From Enterobacter quasihormaechei (GTDB taxonomy: Bacteria; Pseudomonadota; Gammaproteobacteria; Enterobacterales; Enterobacteriaceae), in assembly GCF_004331385.1 (NCBI RefSeq), contig NZ_SJON01000022.1:1-61291 (forward strand): a stretch of 61,291 nt of DNA, read 5' to 3'. Shown one piece after another: positions 45,962-57,178 of this stretch (its first letter is position 1; every line of letters starts with the position of its first letter). The translations under genes and the position numbers were made by a program. The notes below the pieces were generated by a model. It was given only the letters and a program-made list of their open reading frames with translations, did not search any database and was not told the origin of the DNA.

Positions 45962-47284
45962 ATGCAAGCTTATTTCGACCAACTCGATCGCGTTCGTTTC
46001 GAAGGCACGAAAACGACCAATCCTTTAGCATTTCGTCACTACAACCCGGATGAGCTGGTGCTGGGTAAGCGCATGGAAGATCACTTGCGCTTTGCCGCCT
46101 GCTACTGGCACACCTTCTGCTGGAACGGTGCTGATATGTTCGGCGTGGGCGCTTTTGACCGTCCATGGCAGCAGCCGGGCGAGGCCATTGAGCTGGCGAA
46201 GCGTAAAGCCGACGTCGCGTTCGAGTTCTTCCATAAGCTGAACGTGCCGTACTACTGTTTCCACGATGTGGACGTGTCGCCTGAAGGGGCATCGCTGAAA
46301 GAGTATCTGAACAATTTCGCGCAGATGGTCGATGTACTGGCTGAAAAACAGCAGCAGAGCGGCGTGAAGCTGCTCTGGGGGACGGCTAACTGCTTTACCA
46401 ACCCTCGCTACGGTGCGGGTGCGGCAACCAACCCCGATCCGGAAGTCTTCAGCTGGGCGGCAACTCAGGTCGTGACTGCGATGAACGCTACGCATCAGCT
46501 GGGCGGCGAAAACTATGTTCTCTGGGGTGGTCGTGAAGGTTATGAAACGCTGCTGAATACCGACCTGCGTCAGGAGCGCGAGCAGATTGGTCGCTTTATG
46601 CAGATGGTTGTGGACCACAAACACAAAATCGGCTTCCGCGGCACGCTGCTGATTGAGCCTAAACCGCAGGAGCCAACCAAGCATCAGTACGACTACGATG
46701 TTGCCACCGTGTATGGCTTCCTGAAGCAGTTTGGTCTGGAAAAAGAGATCAAAGTGAATATTGAGGCTAACCACGCTACCCTGGCGGGCCACTCCTTCCA
46801 TCACGAAATTGCCTCTGCGATTGCGCTGGGCATCTTCGGATCGGTAGATGCGAACCGCGGCGATCCGCAGCTGGGCTGGGATACCGACCAGTTCCCGAAC
46901 AGCGTGGAAGAAAATGCGCTGGTAATGTACGAAATCATCAAAGCGGGCGGTTTCACCACCGGCGGCCTGAACTTCGACGCCAAAGTCCGTCGCCAGAGCA
47001 CTGACAAATACGATCTGTTTTACGGGCATATTGGCGCGATGGACACCATGGCGCTGGCGCTGAAGGTGGCGGCCCGTATGATTGAAGACGGCGAGCTGGA
47101 TAAACGCGTGGCGAAGCGTTACGGCGGCTGGAACAGTGAGCTGGGCCAGCAAATTCTGAAAGGTCAGTTATCGCTTGCGGAAATCGCGAAGTACGCTGAA
47201 CAGCATCAGCTGGCCCCGCAGCATCAGAGCGGGCATCAGGAACTGCTGGAAAACCTGGTCAATCATTACCTCTTCGATAAATAA
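45962..47284 (+). CDS. xylA: Xylose isomerase XylA
   Basis: A 440-aa TIM-barrel enzyme that converts D-xylose to D-xylulose with two divalent metal ions. Active-site residues His101 and Asp104 lie in [11 protein letters not shown]; metal ligands occur in [14 protein letters not shown] and GHSFHHE. Start at 45962, preceded by ggag, giving the E. coli N-terminus [12 protein letters not shown]. It is the first gene of xylAB, induced by xylose through XylR with CRP. Same length as E. coli XylA. Confidence 0.98.
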   Translation: MQAYFDQLDRVRFEGTKTTNPLAFRHYNPDELVLGKRMEDHLRFAACYWHTFCWNGADMFGVGAFDRPWQQPGEAIELAKRKADVAFEFFHKLNVPYYCFHDVDVSPEGASLKEYLNNFAQMVDVLAEKQQQSGVKLLWGTANCFTNPRYGAGAATNPDPEVFSWAATQVVTAMNATHQLGGENYVLWGGREGYETLLNTDLRQEREQIGRFMQMVVDHKHKIGFRGTLLIEPKPQEPTKHQYDYDVATVYGFLKQFGLEKEIKVNIEANHATLAGHSFHHEIASAIALGIFGSVDANRGDPQLGWDTDQFPNSVEENALVMYEIIKAGGFTTGGLNFDAKVRRQSTDKYDLFYGHIGAMDTMALALKVAARMIEDGELDKRVAKRYGGWNSELGQQILKGQLSLAEIAKYAEQHQLAPQHQSGHQELLENLVNHYLFDK

Positions 47285-47301
47285 CAGTATGCAGCATGCA
47301 G

Positions 47302-47327
47302 GCCCGGTAAGCGCATCGCCACCGGGC
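47302..47327. repeat. REP-like palindrome between xylA and xylB
   Basis: gcccggt at 47302-47308 pairs with accgggc at 47321-47327. It lies in the 67-base gap between two genes of one operon, a usual place for REP elements, which can protect the upstream mRNA. Confidence 0.65.
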
Positions 47328-47351
47328 ATTTCTGTCAAAGGAGCCACCACA

Positions 47352-48806
47352 ATGTATATCGGGATCGATCTTGGCACGTCGGGTGTGAAAGCCATTCTGT
47401 TAAGCGAGCAGGGCGATGTGTTAGCAACCCAGACTGAAAAGTTGCAGGTTTCACGCCCGCATCCGCTTTGGTCGGAACAAGATCCGGAGCAGTGGTGGCA
47501 GGCGACGGACCGCGCGATGAAAGCCTTAGGCGAGCAGCACAGCCTGCGCGACGTAAAGGCGCTGGGCATTGCCGGGCAAATGCATGGTGCAACGTTGCTG
47601 GATAGCCAGCATCGCGTTCTGCGCCCGGCTATTCTCTGGAACGATGGCCGCTGTGCGGAAGAGTGTGCAATCCTTGAAGCGCGTGTGCCCACGTCCCGCG
47701 AGATTACGGGCAACCTGATGATGCCCGGTTTTACCGCGCCAAAACTCCTGTGGGTGCAGCGCCATGAACCCGATATTTTCCGTCAGGTAGCGAAGGTGCT
47801 GCTGCCTAAAGACTACCTACGTTTTCGCATGACGGGAGATTTTGCCAGCGACATGTCTGACGCCGCGGGCACGATGTGGCTCGACGTGGCGAAACGGGAC
47901 TGGAGCGAGGCGATGCTGGATGCCTGCCAGCTGACGCGCGACCATATGCCCGCGCTGTTTGAAGGCAGTGAGATCGCGGGCACGCTGCAATCCTCCATTG
48001 CTGAACGCTGGAATATGCCGGCCGTACCGGTTGTTGCTGGCGGCGGCGATAACGCGGCGGGCGCTGTTGGCGTGGGGATGGTGGAAGCAGGGCAGGCAAT
48101 GCTATCGCTCGGCACCTCCGGCGTCTATTTTGCCGTCAGTGACGGGTATCGCAGTAACCCTGAAAACGCCGTACACAGCTTCTGCCACGCGTTGCCGGGC
48201 AAATGGCATTTAATGTCGGTGATGCTGAGTGCCGCTTCCTGCCTCGACTGGGCGGCAAAGCTGACCGGAATGGCAGACGTACCGGCGCTTATCGCAGCGG
48301 CACAGCAGGCGGATGGTAATGCCGGTGCGGTCTGGTTTTTACCGTACCTTTCCGGCGAGCGCACGCCGCACAACAACCCGGAAGCGAAAGGGGTGTTCTT
48401 CGGGCTTACCCATCAGCACGGCCCGGCAGAGCTGGCGCGCGCGGTGCTTGAAGGGGTCGGCTATGCGTTGGCGGACGGCATGGATGTCGTGCATGACTGT
48501 GGCCTGACGCCATCCAGCATTACCTTAATTGGCGGCGGGGCGCGAAGCAGCTACTGGCGGCAAATGCTTTCTGACATCAGCGGGTTGCCGCTGGACTATC
48601 GTACGGGGGGAGAGGTTGGACCGGCGCTCGGTGCGGCACGGCTGGCGCAAATCGCGGTGAACCCGGATAAACCACTGAACTCGCTTTTGCCCCAGCTTCC
48701 GCTTGAACAGCAGCATCGTCCTGATGCGAAAACCCATGCTCGCTATGCTGAACGACGAGTCGTGTTCCGTAAAATCTATCAGCAGCTTTTACCGCTGATG
48801 TCCTGA
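47352..48806 (+). CDS. xylB: Xylulokinase XylB
   Basis: A 484-aa FGGY-family kinase that phosphorylates D-xylulose to xylulose 5-phosphate, which enters the pentose phosphate pathway. Phosphate motif DLGTSGVK at 6-13, substrate loop MHG at 77-79 and catalytic Asp233 in GGGDNAAGA. Start at 47352, preceded by aaaggag; earlier in-frame codons overlap xylA and are not supported. Length equals E. coli XylB. Second gene of the xylAB operon. Confidence 0.98.
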   Translation: MYIGIDLGTSGVKAILLSEQGDVLATQTEKLQVSRPHPLWSEQDPEQWWQATDRAMKALGEQHSLRDVKALGIAGQMHGATLLDSQHRVLRPAILWNDGRCAEECAILEARVPTSREITGNLMMPGFTAPKLLWVQRHEPDIFRQVAKVLLPKDYLRFRMTGDFASDMSDAAGTMWLDVAKRDWSEAMLDACQLTRDHMPALFEGSEIAGTLQSSIAERWNMPAVPVVAGGGDNAAGAVGVGMVEAGQAMLSLGTSGVYFAVSDGYRSNPENAVHSFCHALPGKWHLMSVMLSAASCLDWAAKLTGMADVPALIAAAQQADGNAGAVWFLPYLSGERTPHNNPEAKGVFFGLTHQHGPAELARAVLEGVGYALADGMDVVHDCGLTPSSITLIGGGARSSYWRQMLSDISGLPLDYRTGGEVGPALGAARLAQIAVNPDKPLNSLLPQLPLEQQHRPDAKTHARYAERRVVFRKIYQQLLPLMS

Positions 48807-48812
48807 ACATCC

Positions 48813-48842
48813 GCCGGGTGGCGCTGCGCTGACCCGGCCTAC
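48813..48842. repeat. REP-like palindrome after xylB
   Basis: gccgggt at 48813-48819 pairs with acccggc at 48832-48838, followed by cta. It lies between convergent xylB and wecH and has the same ends as the element at 35318-35344. Confidence 0.65.
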
Positions 48843-48860
48843 AACTCCCCGTCCATCTGG

Positions 48861-49856
48861 CTAGCTTACAAACCTGCGCGTATCGATTCTTTGCAGCAAC
48901 ATGGACAGCAGCAGGCTGACAGCCAGCGTAGCGGTAAATATCCAGATAATATCCAGCACCGGCCAGCTTTTCAGCTCAACGCCGCGGGTGCGCAGGGCGT
49001 GGATCACCAGCGCGTGAAAACCGTAAATACCCAGCGAGTGGCGAGAGATAAAGCCCAGCACCGGAAGCGGACGTTCGTTGAGGGTGTTTTTCACCAGGGT
49101 CAGCAGAGAAATCGCGCAGATAAAGACCATCGGGCCGCAATACAGATACCAGGTATCGGCAAAGTTGCCGCGCCATTGCAGCTCGTGCAGCGTCCCGCGA
49201 GAGATAATAAACACACCGGTGATAAACGCAGCCGCGCAAAGCCAGTTCATTCCTCGCTTTTGCGTCTCCATCATGCCGATGGCGCGGCCCAGCATGCCGT
49301 ACAGCACATAATAAAACGTGTCGCCGTTGATATAGAGGTTGACGGGAAGCCATTCAAAGCCATCAACTTTTTGTGAGAGAGTATTCGGGTTTGCCACAAT
49401 CCCGATGATCGCCATCAAGGCCAGCAGCATTTTACCGCTGACGTTTTTTACCTGAATTAACGGAGAAACCAGGTAAATAACGATTATCGCGAAGAAAAAC
49501 CACAGATGATAGAACACCGGTTTTTGCAGCACATTGAGCAGGGAACGTTCGGCGTTAATGGACGTGCACAGGATGATATAGATTAGCGAAATGGCGCTGT
49601 AAAACAGCAGACAGGAGACAATACGGATGAAATGTCTCGGCTGCGCGCTACGCTCACCAAAAAAGAGAAAACCGGAAATCATAAAGAACAGCGGGACGCT
49701 CACCCGGGAGGCCGAGTTCAGAATATTGGCGACGTCCCAGTTAACGGGGCTGATACTGTGCGCGTTCGTGACATACCAGGTCGTTGTGTGGATCATCACC
49801 ACCATCAGACAGGCTATTCCCCGCAGGTTATCAATCCAGTTAATTTTTGACTGCAT
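48861..49856 (-). CDS. wecH: O-acetyltransferase WecH (YiaH)
   Basis: A 331-aa inner-membrane acyltransferase of the acyltransferase-3 family with about ten hydrophobic segments. The N-terminal [14 protein letters not shown] with its His is the family active-site stretch. In E. coli WecH O-acetylates enterobacterial common antigen. The start at 49856 ([13 protein letters not shown]) is preceded by gagg and matches the E. coli N-terminus. An upstream extension to 49982 is not supported. In E. coli yiaA/yiaB lie near; they are absent here. Confidence 0.94.
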   Translation of the reverse strand: MQSKINWIDNLRGIACLMVVMIHTTTWYVTNAHSISPVNWDVANILNSASRVSVPLFFMISGFLFFGERSAQPRHFIRIVSCLLFYSAISLIYIILCTSINAERSLLNVLQKPVFYHLWFFFAIIVIYLVSPLIQVKNVSGKMLLALMAIIGIVANPNTLSQKVDGFEWLPVNLYINGDTFYYVLYGMLGRAIGMMETQKRGMNWLCAAAFITGVFIISRGTLHELQWRGNFADTWYLYCGPMVFICAISLLTLVKNTLNERPLPVLGFISRHSLGIYGFHALVIHALRTRGVELKSWPVLDIIWIFTATLAVSLLLSMLLQRIDTRRFVS

Positions 49857-50040
49857 CAGTTCCTCTGTATTCCTGATAAAGAAAGTGTGACTGCGGTAGC
49901 GTAAAACTTTTCCCTTGGAAAATTCTGAGTTTAGCCAGGCTGTCTTGTCGCGAGCTGGCGAGATTCGCAGAATGTTGAACATTAATCTATAAACGTGTTG
50001 CTACTAAAAATAACAGCCACTGACCGGGGCGGTAATAAAA

Positions 50041-50346
50041 ATGATGATGAAGCGTGGGGCGTCACTCTTTCTGCTGCTTTTATTAGCAGGGTGCAGTGCT
50101 TCTCAGGAGGCCCCTGTCCAGAAAGCGCAGCAGGGGAAAATGAGCCCGGAGCGTTCCCTAAATATGGAACAGCTGTGCATAGGTGAGGCGGCTCATCGCT
50201 ATAATTCCGAGGCGCAAAAAATTCATATTAACGGCTTCGAGCGCTTTCAGGGCAGCTATGAACTGAAAGGCTATACTGCGCGTAAAGAGGGCTTTGTCTG
50301 CTCTTTTGATGCAGACGGCCAGTTTTTACATCTCTCGATGCGCTAA
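50041..50346 (+). CDS. ysaB: Lipoprotein YsaB
   Basis: A 101-aa putative lipoprotein. The signal ends in a lipobox LLAGC, so the mature protein starts at Cys18. The mature part matches E. coli YsaB (RSLNMEQLC..., FQGSYELKGYT and FLHLSMR at the end), a small protein of unknown function next to glyQ. Two cysteines in the mature part could form a disulfide. Three ATG codons open the frame (50041, 50044, 50047). The interval to glyQ is about 160 bases. Confidence 0.88.
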   Translation: MMMKRGASLFLLLLLAGCSASQEAPVQKAQQGKMSPERSLNMEQLCIGEAAHRYNSEAQKIHINGFERFQGSYELKGYTARKEGFVCSFDADGQFLHLSMR

Positions 50347-50506
50347 ATTGCTCGGATAATCAGCAACCAGAGCCTTCACCGGTTCTGGCGGTAGACCTTA
50401 TTCCCCAATTTTCCCTAAACAACCCCGTTTCGTACTGTATATCTTGCAGCCAGCGGGTATACTGATCCCTTCCATTTAAAACCACACGTATCCAGCACGA
50501 AATACT

Positions 50507-51418
50507 ATGCAAAAGTTTGATACCAAGACCTTCCAGGGCCTGATCCTGACCTTACAGGATTACTGGGCTCGTCAGGGCTGCACCATTGTTCAACCTTTGG
50601 ACATGGAAGTTGGCGCAGGCACCTCACACCCGATGACCAGCCTGCGCGCGTTAGGGCCAGAGCCAATGGCAACCGCCTACGTGCAGCCATCCCGTCGTCC
50701 GACCGATGGCCGTTACGGCGAGAACCCGAACCGCTTGCAGCACTACTATCAGTTCCAGGTGGTGATTAAGCCATCACCCGACAATATTCAGGAACTGTAC
50801 CTCGGGTCACTGAAAGAGCTGGGTATGGATCCAACCATTCACGACATTCGCTTCGTGGAAGATAACTGGGAAAACCCAACGCTGGGTGCCTGGGGTCTGG
50901 GTTGGGAAGTGTGGCTGAACGGCATGGAAGTGACCCAGTTCACTTACTTCCAGCAGGTCGGCGGTCTCGAATGTAAGCCGATCACCGGTGAAATCACCTA
51001 CGGTCTGGAACGTCTGGCAATGTACATTCAGGGCGTAGACAGCGTTTACGACCTGGTCTGGAGCGACGGCCCGCTGGGTAAAACCACCTACGGCGACGTG
51101 TTCCATCAGAACGAAGTGGAGCAATCCACCTATAACTTCGAATACGCGGACGTGGACTTCCTGTTCACCTGCTTCGAGCAGTACGAGAAAGAAGCCCAGC
51201 AGCTGCTGGCGCTGGAGACTCCGCTGCCGCTGCCTGCTTACGAGCGTATTCTGAAGGCTGCCCACAGCTTCAACCTGCTGGACGCCCGCAAAGCCATCTC
51301 CGTGACTGAACGTCAGCGCTACATTCTGCGAATTCGTACCCTGACCAAAGCCGTTGCAGAAGCTTACTACGCGTCCCGTGAAGCCCTTGGCTTCCCGATG
51401 TGCAACCGAAACAAATAA
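50507..51418 (+). CDS. glyQ: Glycyl-tRNA synthetase alpha subunit GlyQ
   Basis: The 303-aa catalytic subunit of the bacterial alpha2beta2 glycyl-tRNA synthetase, a class II enzyme that charges tRNA-Gly. Class II motif stretches are visible (motif 2 around [19 protein letters not shown] near residue 66-84; motif 3 around [12 protein letters not shown] near 163-174). Length equals E. coli GlyQ. It is followed by glyS after nine bases, so both are made from one transcript. Confidence 0.98.
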   Translation: MQKFDTKTFQGLILTLQDYWARQGCTIVQPLDMEVGAGTSHPMTSLRALGPEPMATAYVQPSRRPTDGRYGENPNRLQHYYQFQVVIKPSPDNIQELYLGSLKELGMDPTIHDIRFVEDNWENPTLGAWGLGWEVWLNGMEVTQFTYFQQVGGLECKPITGEITYGLERLAMYIQGVDSVYDLVWSDGPLGKTTYGDVFHQNEVEQSTYNFEYADVDFLFTCFEQYEKEAQQLLALETPLPLPAYERILKAAHSFNLLDARKAISVTERQRYILRIRTLTKAVAEAYYASREALGFPMCNRNK

Positions 51419-51427
51419 GAGGCGGCC

Positions 51428-53497
51428 ATGTCTGAGAAAACTTTCCTGGTGGAAATCGGCACTGAAGAGCTGCCACCAAAAGCCCTGCGCAGCCTGGCTG
51501 AATCTTTCGCTGCGAACGTCACTGCCGAGCTGGATAACGCTGGCCTGGCGCACGGTAAAATTGAGTGGTTTGCTGCGCCGCGTCGTCTGGCGCTGAAGGT
51601 GGCAAACCTGGCGGCGTCTCAGCCGGATCGTGAAGTTGAGAAACGTGGCCCGGCCATTGCTCAGGCGTTCGACGCGGAAGGCAAGCCGAGCAAAGCGGCA
51701 GAAGGCTGGGCGCGCGGTTGCGGTATCACCGTTGACCAGGCCGAGCGTCTGACCACCGATAAAGGTGAATGGCTGCTGTATCGTGCCCACGTCAAAGGCG
51801 AAAGTGCGGAAGCGCTGCTGCCAGATATGATCGCGACTTCGCTGGCTAAGCTGCCGATTCCTAAGCTGATGCGCTGGGGCGCGTCCGACGTACACTTCGT
51901 GCGTCCGGTGCACACCGTGACCCTGCTGCTGGGCGATACCGTTATTCCGGCAACCATTCTGGGCGTAGCGTCCGATCGCGTGATCCGCGGCCATCGCTTT
52001 ATGGGCGAGCCAGAGTTCACCATCGACAATGCCGACCAGTACCCGCAGATCCTGCTGGAGCGCGGTAAAGTGATTGCTGACTACGAACAGCGTAAAGCCA
52101 AAATTAAAGCGGACGCAGAAGAAGCGGCGCGTAAGATTGGCGGTAATGCCGATCTGAGCGACAGCCTGCTGGAAGAGGTAACTTCTCTGGTGGAATGGCC
52201 GGTTGTGCTGACCGCGAAATTCGAAGAGAAATTCCTGGCCGTTCCGGCAGAAGCGCTGGTTTACACCATGAAGGGTGACCAGAAGTACTTCCCGGTTTAC
52301 GCCAACGACGGCAAGCTGCTGCCAAACTTCATCTTCGTGGCGAACATCGAATCGAAAGATCCGATCCAGATTATCTCCGGTAACGAGAAAGTGGTGCGCC
52401 CACGTCTGGCGGATGCCGAGTTCTTCTTCAACACCGACCGTAAAAAACGTCTGGAAGATAACCTGCCGCGTCTGCAAACCGTGCTGTTCCAGCAGCAACT
52501 GGGTACGCTGCGCGACAAGACCGACCGTATCGCGGAGCTGTCCGGCTGGATTGCCCGTGAGATTGGCGCGGACGTGAACCACGCTACCCGTGCGGGCCTG
52601 CTCTCCAAGTGCGACCTGATGACCAACATGGTGTTCGAATTCACCGACACCCAGGGCGTCATGGGCATGCATTACGCGCGTCACGATGGCGAAGCGGAAG
52701 ACGTGGCGGTGGCCCTGAACGAGCAGTATCAGCCGCGCTTTGCCGGTGACGATCTGCCGTCCAACCCGGTTGCCTGCGCCGTGGCGATTGCCGATAAGAT
52801 GGACACCCTGGCGGGTATCTTCGGTATCGGTCAGCATCCGAAAGGCGATAAAGACCCGTTTGCGCTGCGTCGCGCCGCGCTGGGCGTGCTGCGTATCATC
52901 GTTGAGAAGAACCTGAACCTCGATCTGCAAACGCTGACTGAAGAAGCGGTGCGTCTGTACGGCGATAAGCTGACCAACGCGAAGGTTGTGGATGATGTTA
53001 TCGACTTTATGCTCGGTCGTTTCCGCGCGTGGTATCAGGACGAAGGTTACTCCGTTGACACCATTCAGGCGGTGCTGGCGCGTCGTCCGACCCGTCCGGC
53101 AGATTTCGATGCGCGTATGAAAGCGGTATCCCACTTCCGTACGCTGGAAGCGGCGTCAGCTCTGGCTGCGGCCAACAAGCGTGTATCTAACATCCTCGCG
53201 AAATCCGACGAGACGCTGAACGAGCGTGTAAACGCCGCGACGCTGAAAGAGCCGGAAGAGATTGCTCTGGCGATGCAGGTTGTGGTGCTGCGCGACAAGC
53301 TTGAGCCGTACTTCGCGGAAGGCCGCTACCAGGAAGCGCTGGTGGAGCTGGCGGAGCTGCGTGACATCATCGACGCCTTCTTCGAGAAAGTGATGGTAAA
53401 CGTGGAAGATAAAGAGCTGCGTATTAACCGTCTCTCTATGCTCGAGAAACTGCGTGAGCTGTTCCTGCGCGTGGCGGATATTTCGCTGCTGCAATAA
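51428..53497 (+). CDS. glyS: Glycyl-tRNA synthetase beta subunit GlyS
   Basis: The 689-aa beta subunit, needed for tRNA binding. An HD-like domain lies in the middle and an anticodon-binding DALR-type region lies at the C-terminus (about 580-689, ending in [25 protein letters not shown] residues). Same length as E. coli GlyS. Beyond its stop the gene order changes from that of E. coli: fadA follows on the opposite strand after a minus-strand terminator and a BIME. Confidence 0.98.
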   Translation: MSEKTFLVEIGTEELPPKALRSLAESFAANVTAELDNAGLAHGKIEWFAAPRRLALKVANLAASQPDREVEKRGPAIAQAFDAEGKPSKAAEGWARGCGITVDQAERLTTDKGEWLLYRAHVKGESAEALLPDMIATSLAKLPIPKLMRWGASDVHFVRPVHTVTLLLGDTVIPATILGVASDRVIRGHRFMGEPEFTIDNADQYPQILLERGKVIADYEQRKAKIKADAEEAARKIGGNADLSDSLLEEVTSLVEWPVVLTAKFEEKFLAVPAEALVYTMKGDQKYFPVYANDGKLLPNFIFVANIESKDPIQIISGNEKVVRPRLADAEFFFNTDRKKRLEDNLPRLQTVLFQQQLGTLRDKTDRIAELSGWIAREIGADVNHATRAGLLSKCDLMTNMVFEFTDTQGVMGMHYARHDGEAEDVAVALNEQYQPRFAGDDLPSNPVACAVAIADKMDTLAGIFGIGQHPKGDKDPFALRRAALGVLRIIVEKNLNLDLQTLTEEAVRLYGDKLTNAKVVDDVIDFMLGRFRAWYQDEGYSVDTIQAVLARRPTRPADFDARMKAVSHFRTLEAASALAAANKRVSNILAKSDETLNERVNAATLKEPEEIALAMQVVVLRDKLEPYFAEGRYQEALVELAELRDIIDAFFEKVMVNVEDKELRINRLSMLEKLRELFLRVADISLLQ

Positions 53498-53500
53498 TGT

Positions 53501-53525
53501 AAAAAACCCGCCCCTGACAGGCGGG
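53501..53525 (-). terminator. Minus-strand terminator between glyS and fadA
   Basis: On the minus strand a cccgcc / ggcggg stem is followed by six T's, so it stops leftward transcription arriving from fadBA. It can also serve as a 3' hairpin for glyS. It sits three bases after the glyS stop, at the second gene-order breakpoint. Confidence 0.8.
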
Positions 53526-53552
53526 AAGAACGGCAACTAAACTTTATTCTTC

Positions 53553-53616
53553 GTAGGCCGGGAAAGCGCAGCGCCTCCCGGCAAAAGCCCGATGGCGCGA
53601 AGCTTATCGGGCCTAC
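53553..53616. repeat. BIME (two REP units) between glyS and fadA
   Basis: Two REP-like palindromes in tail-to-tail order: gccggg ... cccggc (53557-53582) and gcccgat ... atcgggc (53587-53612). The outer ends gtaggcc and ggcctac are complementary to each other. It is a bacterial interspersed mosaic element located exactly at the glyS|fadA junction. Confidence 0.82.
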
Positions 53617-53625
53617 GTTATAGCC

Positions 53626-54798
<1,173 letters not shown>

Positions 54799-56988
54799 TT
54801 AAGCCGTTTTCAGTGCGCCAACCGGACGGGCTGGCTCAACTGCTGGGTAGTAGGGTTCGTTATGGCGCGCTTTGTTACGCAGGCCTTCCGGCACGTTGTA
54901 CAGCGGGCCGAGGTGCTGATACTGCTGCGCCATATCGAGGTAGCGGGCACTGCCGAGCGTATCCAGCCAGCGGAACGCGCCGCCGTGGAACGGAGGGAAG
55001 CCGAGGCCGTATACCAGGGCCATGTCGGCTTCTGCCGGGCTGGCGATAATGCCTTCTTCGAGGCAGCGCACCACTTCGTTGATCATCGGAATCATCATGC
55101 GGGCAATAATTTCGTCGTCGGTGAAGTCGCGTTTCGGCTGGCATACGTCCGCCAGCAGGCCATCCACCGCCGGATCTTCCTCTTTCTTCGGCTTGCCTTT
55201 GCTGTCTTCTTTATAACGCCAGAAGCCCATGCCGTTTTTTTGCCCGAAGCGGTTGGCGTCGAACAGGGCGTCAATCGCGTCGCGATAATCTTTCTGCATG
55301 CGCTGCGGGAAGCCCGCTGCCATCACCGCCTGAGCGTGATGCGCGGTGTCGATCCCGACCACGTCCAGCAGATAGGCCGGGCCCATCGGCCAGCCGAACT
55401 GTTTTTCCATCACTTTGTCGATCTTGCGGAAGTCCGCGCCGTCGCGCAGCAGCTGGCTGAAGCCGGCAAAGTAGGGGAACAGCACGCGGTTAACGAAGAA
55501 GCCCGGGCAGTCGTTAACAACGATTGGCGTTTTGCCCATTTTGCTGGCCCACGCCACCACTTTGGCGATGGTGTCGTCGGAAGTTTTTTCCCCGCGGATC
55601 ACTTCGACCAGCGGCATGCGGTGCACCGGGTTAAAGAAGTGCATTCCGCAGAAGTTTTCCGGACGCTTCAGCACGCTTGCCAGCTCGCTGATAGGAATGG
55701 TGGAGGTGTTGGAGGCCAGCACCGTCTCAGGACGCACCTTCTCTTCCGTTTCGGCCAGCACTGCTTTTTTGACTTTCGGATTCTCAATGACCGCTTCAAC
55801 CACCACGTCCACGCGGTCAAAGCCGCTGTATTCCAGCGTTGGCTGGATGGTGGAGATCACGCCGGAGAGTTTCATACCGTCAATTTTGCCGCGCTCAAGC
55901 TGTTTATTCAGCAGCTTGGCGGCTTCGGTCATGCCCAGCGTCAGGGATTTTTCGTTGATGTCTTTCATCACCACCGGCACGCCTTTCCAGGCCGACTGGT
56001 AAGCAATACCGCCACCCATAATGCCGGCGCCGAGCACCGCCGCGTGTTTTGGCGTTTCAACGTTTTTGGTCAGCTGCTTAGCCTTGCCCTTCACGAACTG
56101 ATCGTTCAGGAAGATGCCAACCAGCGCGCGGGCTTCATTGGTATGCGCCAGCGGGACAAAGCTCTGGTTTTCAAGCTTCAGGGCTTCATCACGGCCCAGA
56201 CGGGCTGCCGCTTCAATGGTTTTCACCGCCGTGATTGGCGCCGGGTAGTGTTTACCCGCCGTCTGCATCACCATGCCTTTGGCGATAGTGAAGCTCATGG
56301 TGGCTTCAATCTTGCTGAGCTTTAACGGCTCCAGCTTCGGCTGGCGTTTGGCTTTCCAGTCGAGATCGCCATTAATCGCCTGACGCAGGATGGCGACAGC
56401 GCCTTCAGTCAGTTTTTCAGGCTTAACTACGCCGTCCACCAGACCGATTTTCTGCGCCTGTTCCGCGCCGACATCTTTGCCGGCAGCGATGATTTCCAGG
56501 GCGCTGTCGGCGCCCAGCATGCGCGGCATACGCACGGAACCGCCAAAGCCCGGCATGATGCCCAGCTTGGTTTCCGGCAGGCCGATACGCAGGTCCGGCG
56601 TTGCCAGACGATAATCTGTCGCCAGCACGCATTCGCAGCCGCCGCCCAGCGCGTAGCCGTTAACGGCGGAAATCGTTGGCACAGGTAAATCTTCCAGACG
56701 ATTAAAGACGCTGTTGGCAAAGTGCAGCCACTGGCTCAGCTGCTCCTCAGGAACCTGGAACAACGACAGGAATTCGGTGATATCCGCACCAACGATAAAG
56801 GCCGCTTTGTTGGAGCGCAGCAGCAGCCCTTTTAAATCTGATTGCTTTTCAAGTACATCCAGCGCCTGGCCAAGACTGGCCACCGTCGCGGTATCAAGCT
56901 TGTTCACTGAGCCGGGGGCATCGAACACCAGTTCGGCAATGCCATCTTCCAGCCAGTCTACGTACAGGGTGTCGCCTTTGTAGAGCAT
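54799..56988 (-). CDS. fadB: Fatty-acid oxidation complex alpha subunit FadB
   Basis: A 729-aa multifunctional enzyme. The N-terminal crotonase domain (about 1-190) with enoyl-CoA hydratase and isomerase activity has Glu119 and Glu139-region residues in GGGCECVLA and GLPETKLG. The 3-hydroxyacyl-CoA dehydrogenase part (about 310-620) has the NAD motif [11 protein letters not shown] near 319. It performs the middle steps of beta-oxidation; FadA finishes. The start at 56988 gives the E. coli N-terminus [10 protein letters not shown] perfect FadR site lies 27-43 bases upstream. Confidence 0.98.
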   Translation of the reverse strand: MLYKGDTLYVDWLEDGIAELVFDAPGSVNKLDTATVASLGQALDVLEKQSDLKGLLLRSNKAAFIVGADITEFLSLFQVPEEQLSQWLHFANSVFNRLEDLPVPTISAVNGYALGGGCECVLATDYRLATPDLRIGLPETKLGIMPGFGGSVRMPRMLGADSALEIIAAGKDVGAEQAQKIGLVDGVVKPEKLTEGAVAILRQAINGDLDWKAKRQPKLEPLKLSKIEATMSFTIAKGMVMQTAGKHYPAPITAVKTIEAAARLGRDEALKLENQSFVPLAHTNEARALVGIFLNDQFVKGKAKQLTKNVETPKHAAVLGAGIMGGGIAYQSAWKGVPVVMKDINEKSLTLGMTEAAKLLNKQLERGKIDGMKLSGVISTIQPTLEYSGFDRVDVVVEAVIENPKVKKAVLAETEEKVRPETVLASNTSTIPISELASVLKRPENFCGMHFFNPVHRMPLVEVIRGEKTSDDTIAKVVAWASKMGKTPIVVNDCPGFFVNRVLFPYFAGFSQLLRDGADFRKIDKVMEKQFGWPMGPAYLLDVVGIDTAHHAQAVMAAGFPQRMQKDYRDAIDALFDANRFGQKNGMGFWRYKEDSKGKPKKEEDPAVDGLLADVCQPKRDFTDDEIIARMMIPMINEVVRCLEEGIIASPAEADMALVYGLGFPPFHGGAFRWLDTLGSARYLDMAQQYQHLGPLYNVPEGLRNKARHNEPYYPAVEPARPVGALKTA

Positions 56989-57014
56989 GTCGGTCTCCTG
57001 AATCCAGCAATTGG

Positions 57015-57031
57015 ATCTGGTCATACCAGAT
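57015..57031. promoter_or_regulatory. FadR operator of fadBA
   Basis: A 17-base palindrome, ATCTGGT-N3-ACCAGAT, perfect in both arms and matching the FadR consensus shape. FadR represses fadBA until long-chain acyl-CoA appears. It lies 27 bases upstream of the fadB start. Confidence 0.93.
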
Positions 57032-57178
57032 GAGACGGAGTGTGGAATTTATGTTAATAAAATGCAAATTACTCATTAAGAAATTGCTGCGCTGATCACG
57101 GTCGGTGGAAATCACGCAGCCGGAGTGAGGTGTGCTAAGATGCGATGACTTGAGGTCAAAAAAACGAAAGGAAGAATG

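Noticed and set aside
50807..53134. A 775-codon open frame on the minus strand opposite glyQ-glyS
   Set aside because: It mirrors the codon pattern of glyS, has no ribosome-binding site, no recognisable domain and a composition rich in His, Arg and Gln typical of antisense frames in GC-rich genes.
26331..53616. A CRISPR array made of the scattered palindromes
   Set aside because: The repeats are single or paired REP/BIME units in separate intergenic gaps, not regularly spaced with unique spacers, and no cas gene is present.
54862..56325. A 487-codon plus-strand frame opposite fadB
   Set aside because: Antisense shadow of fadB, without a start signal or motif.
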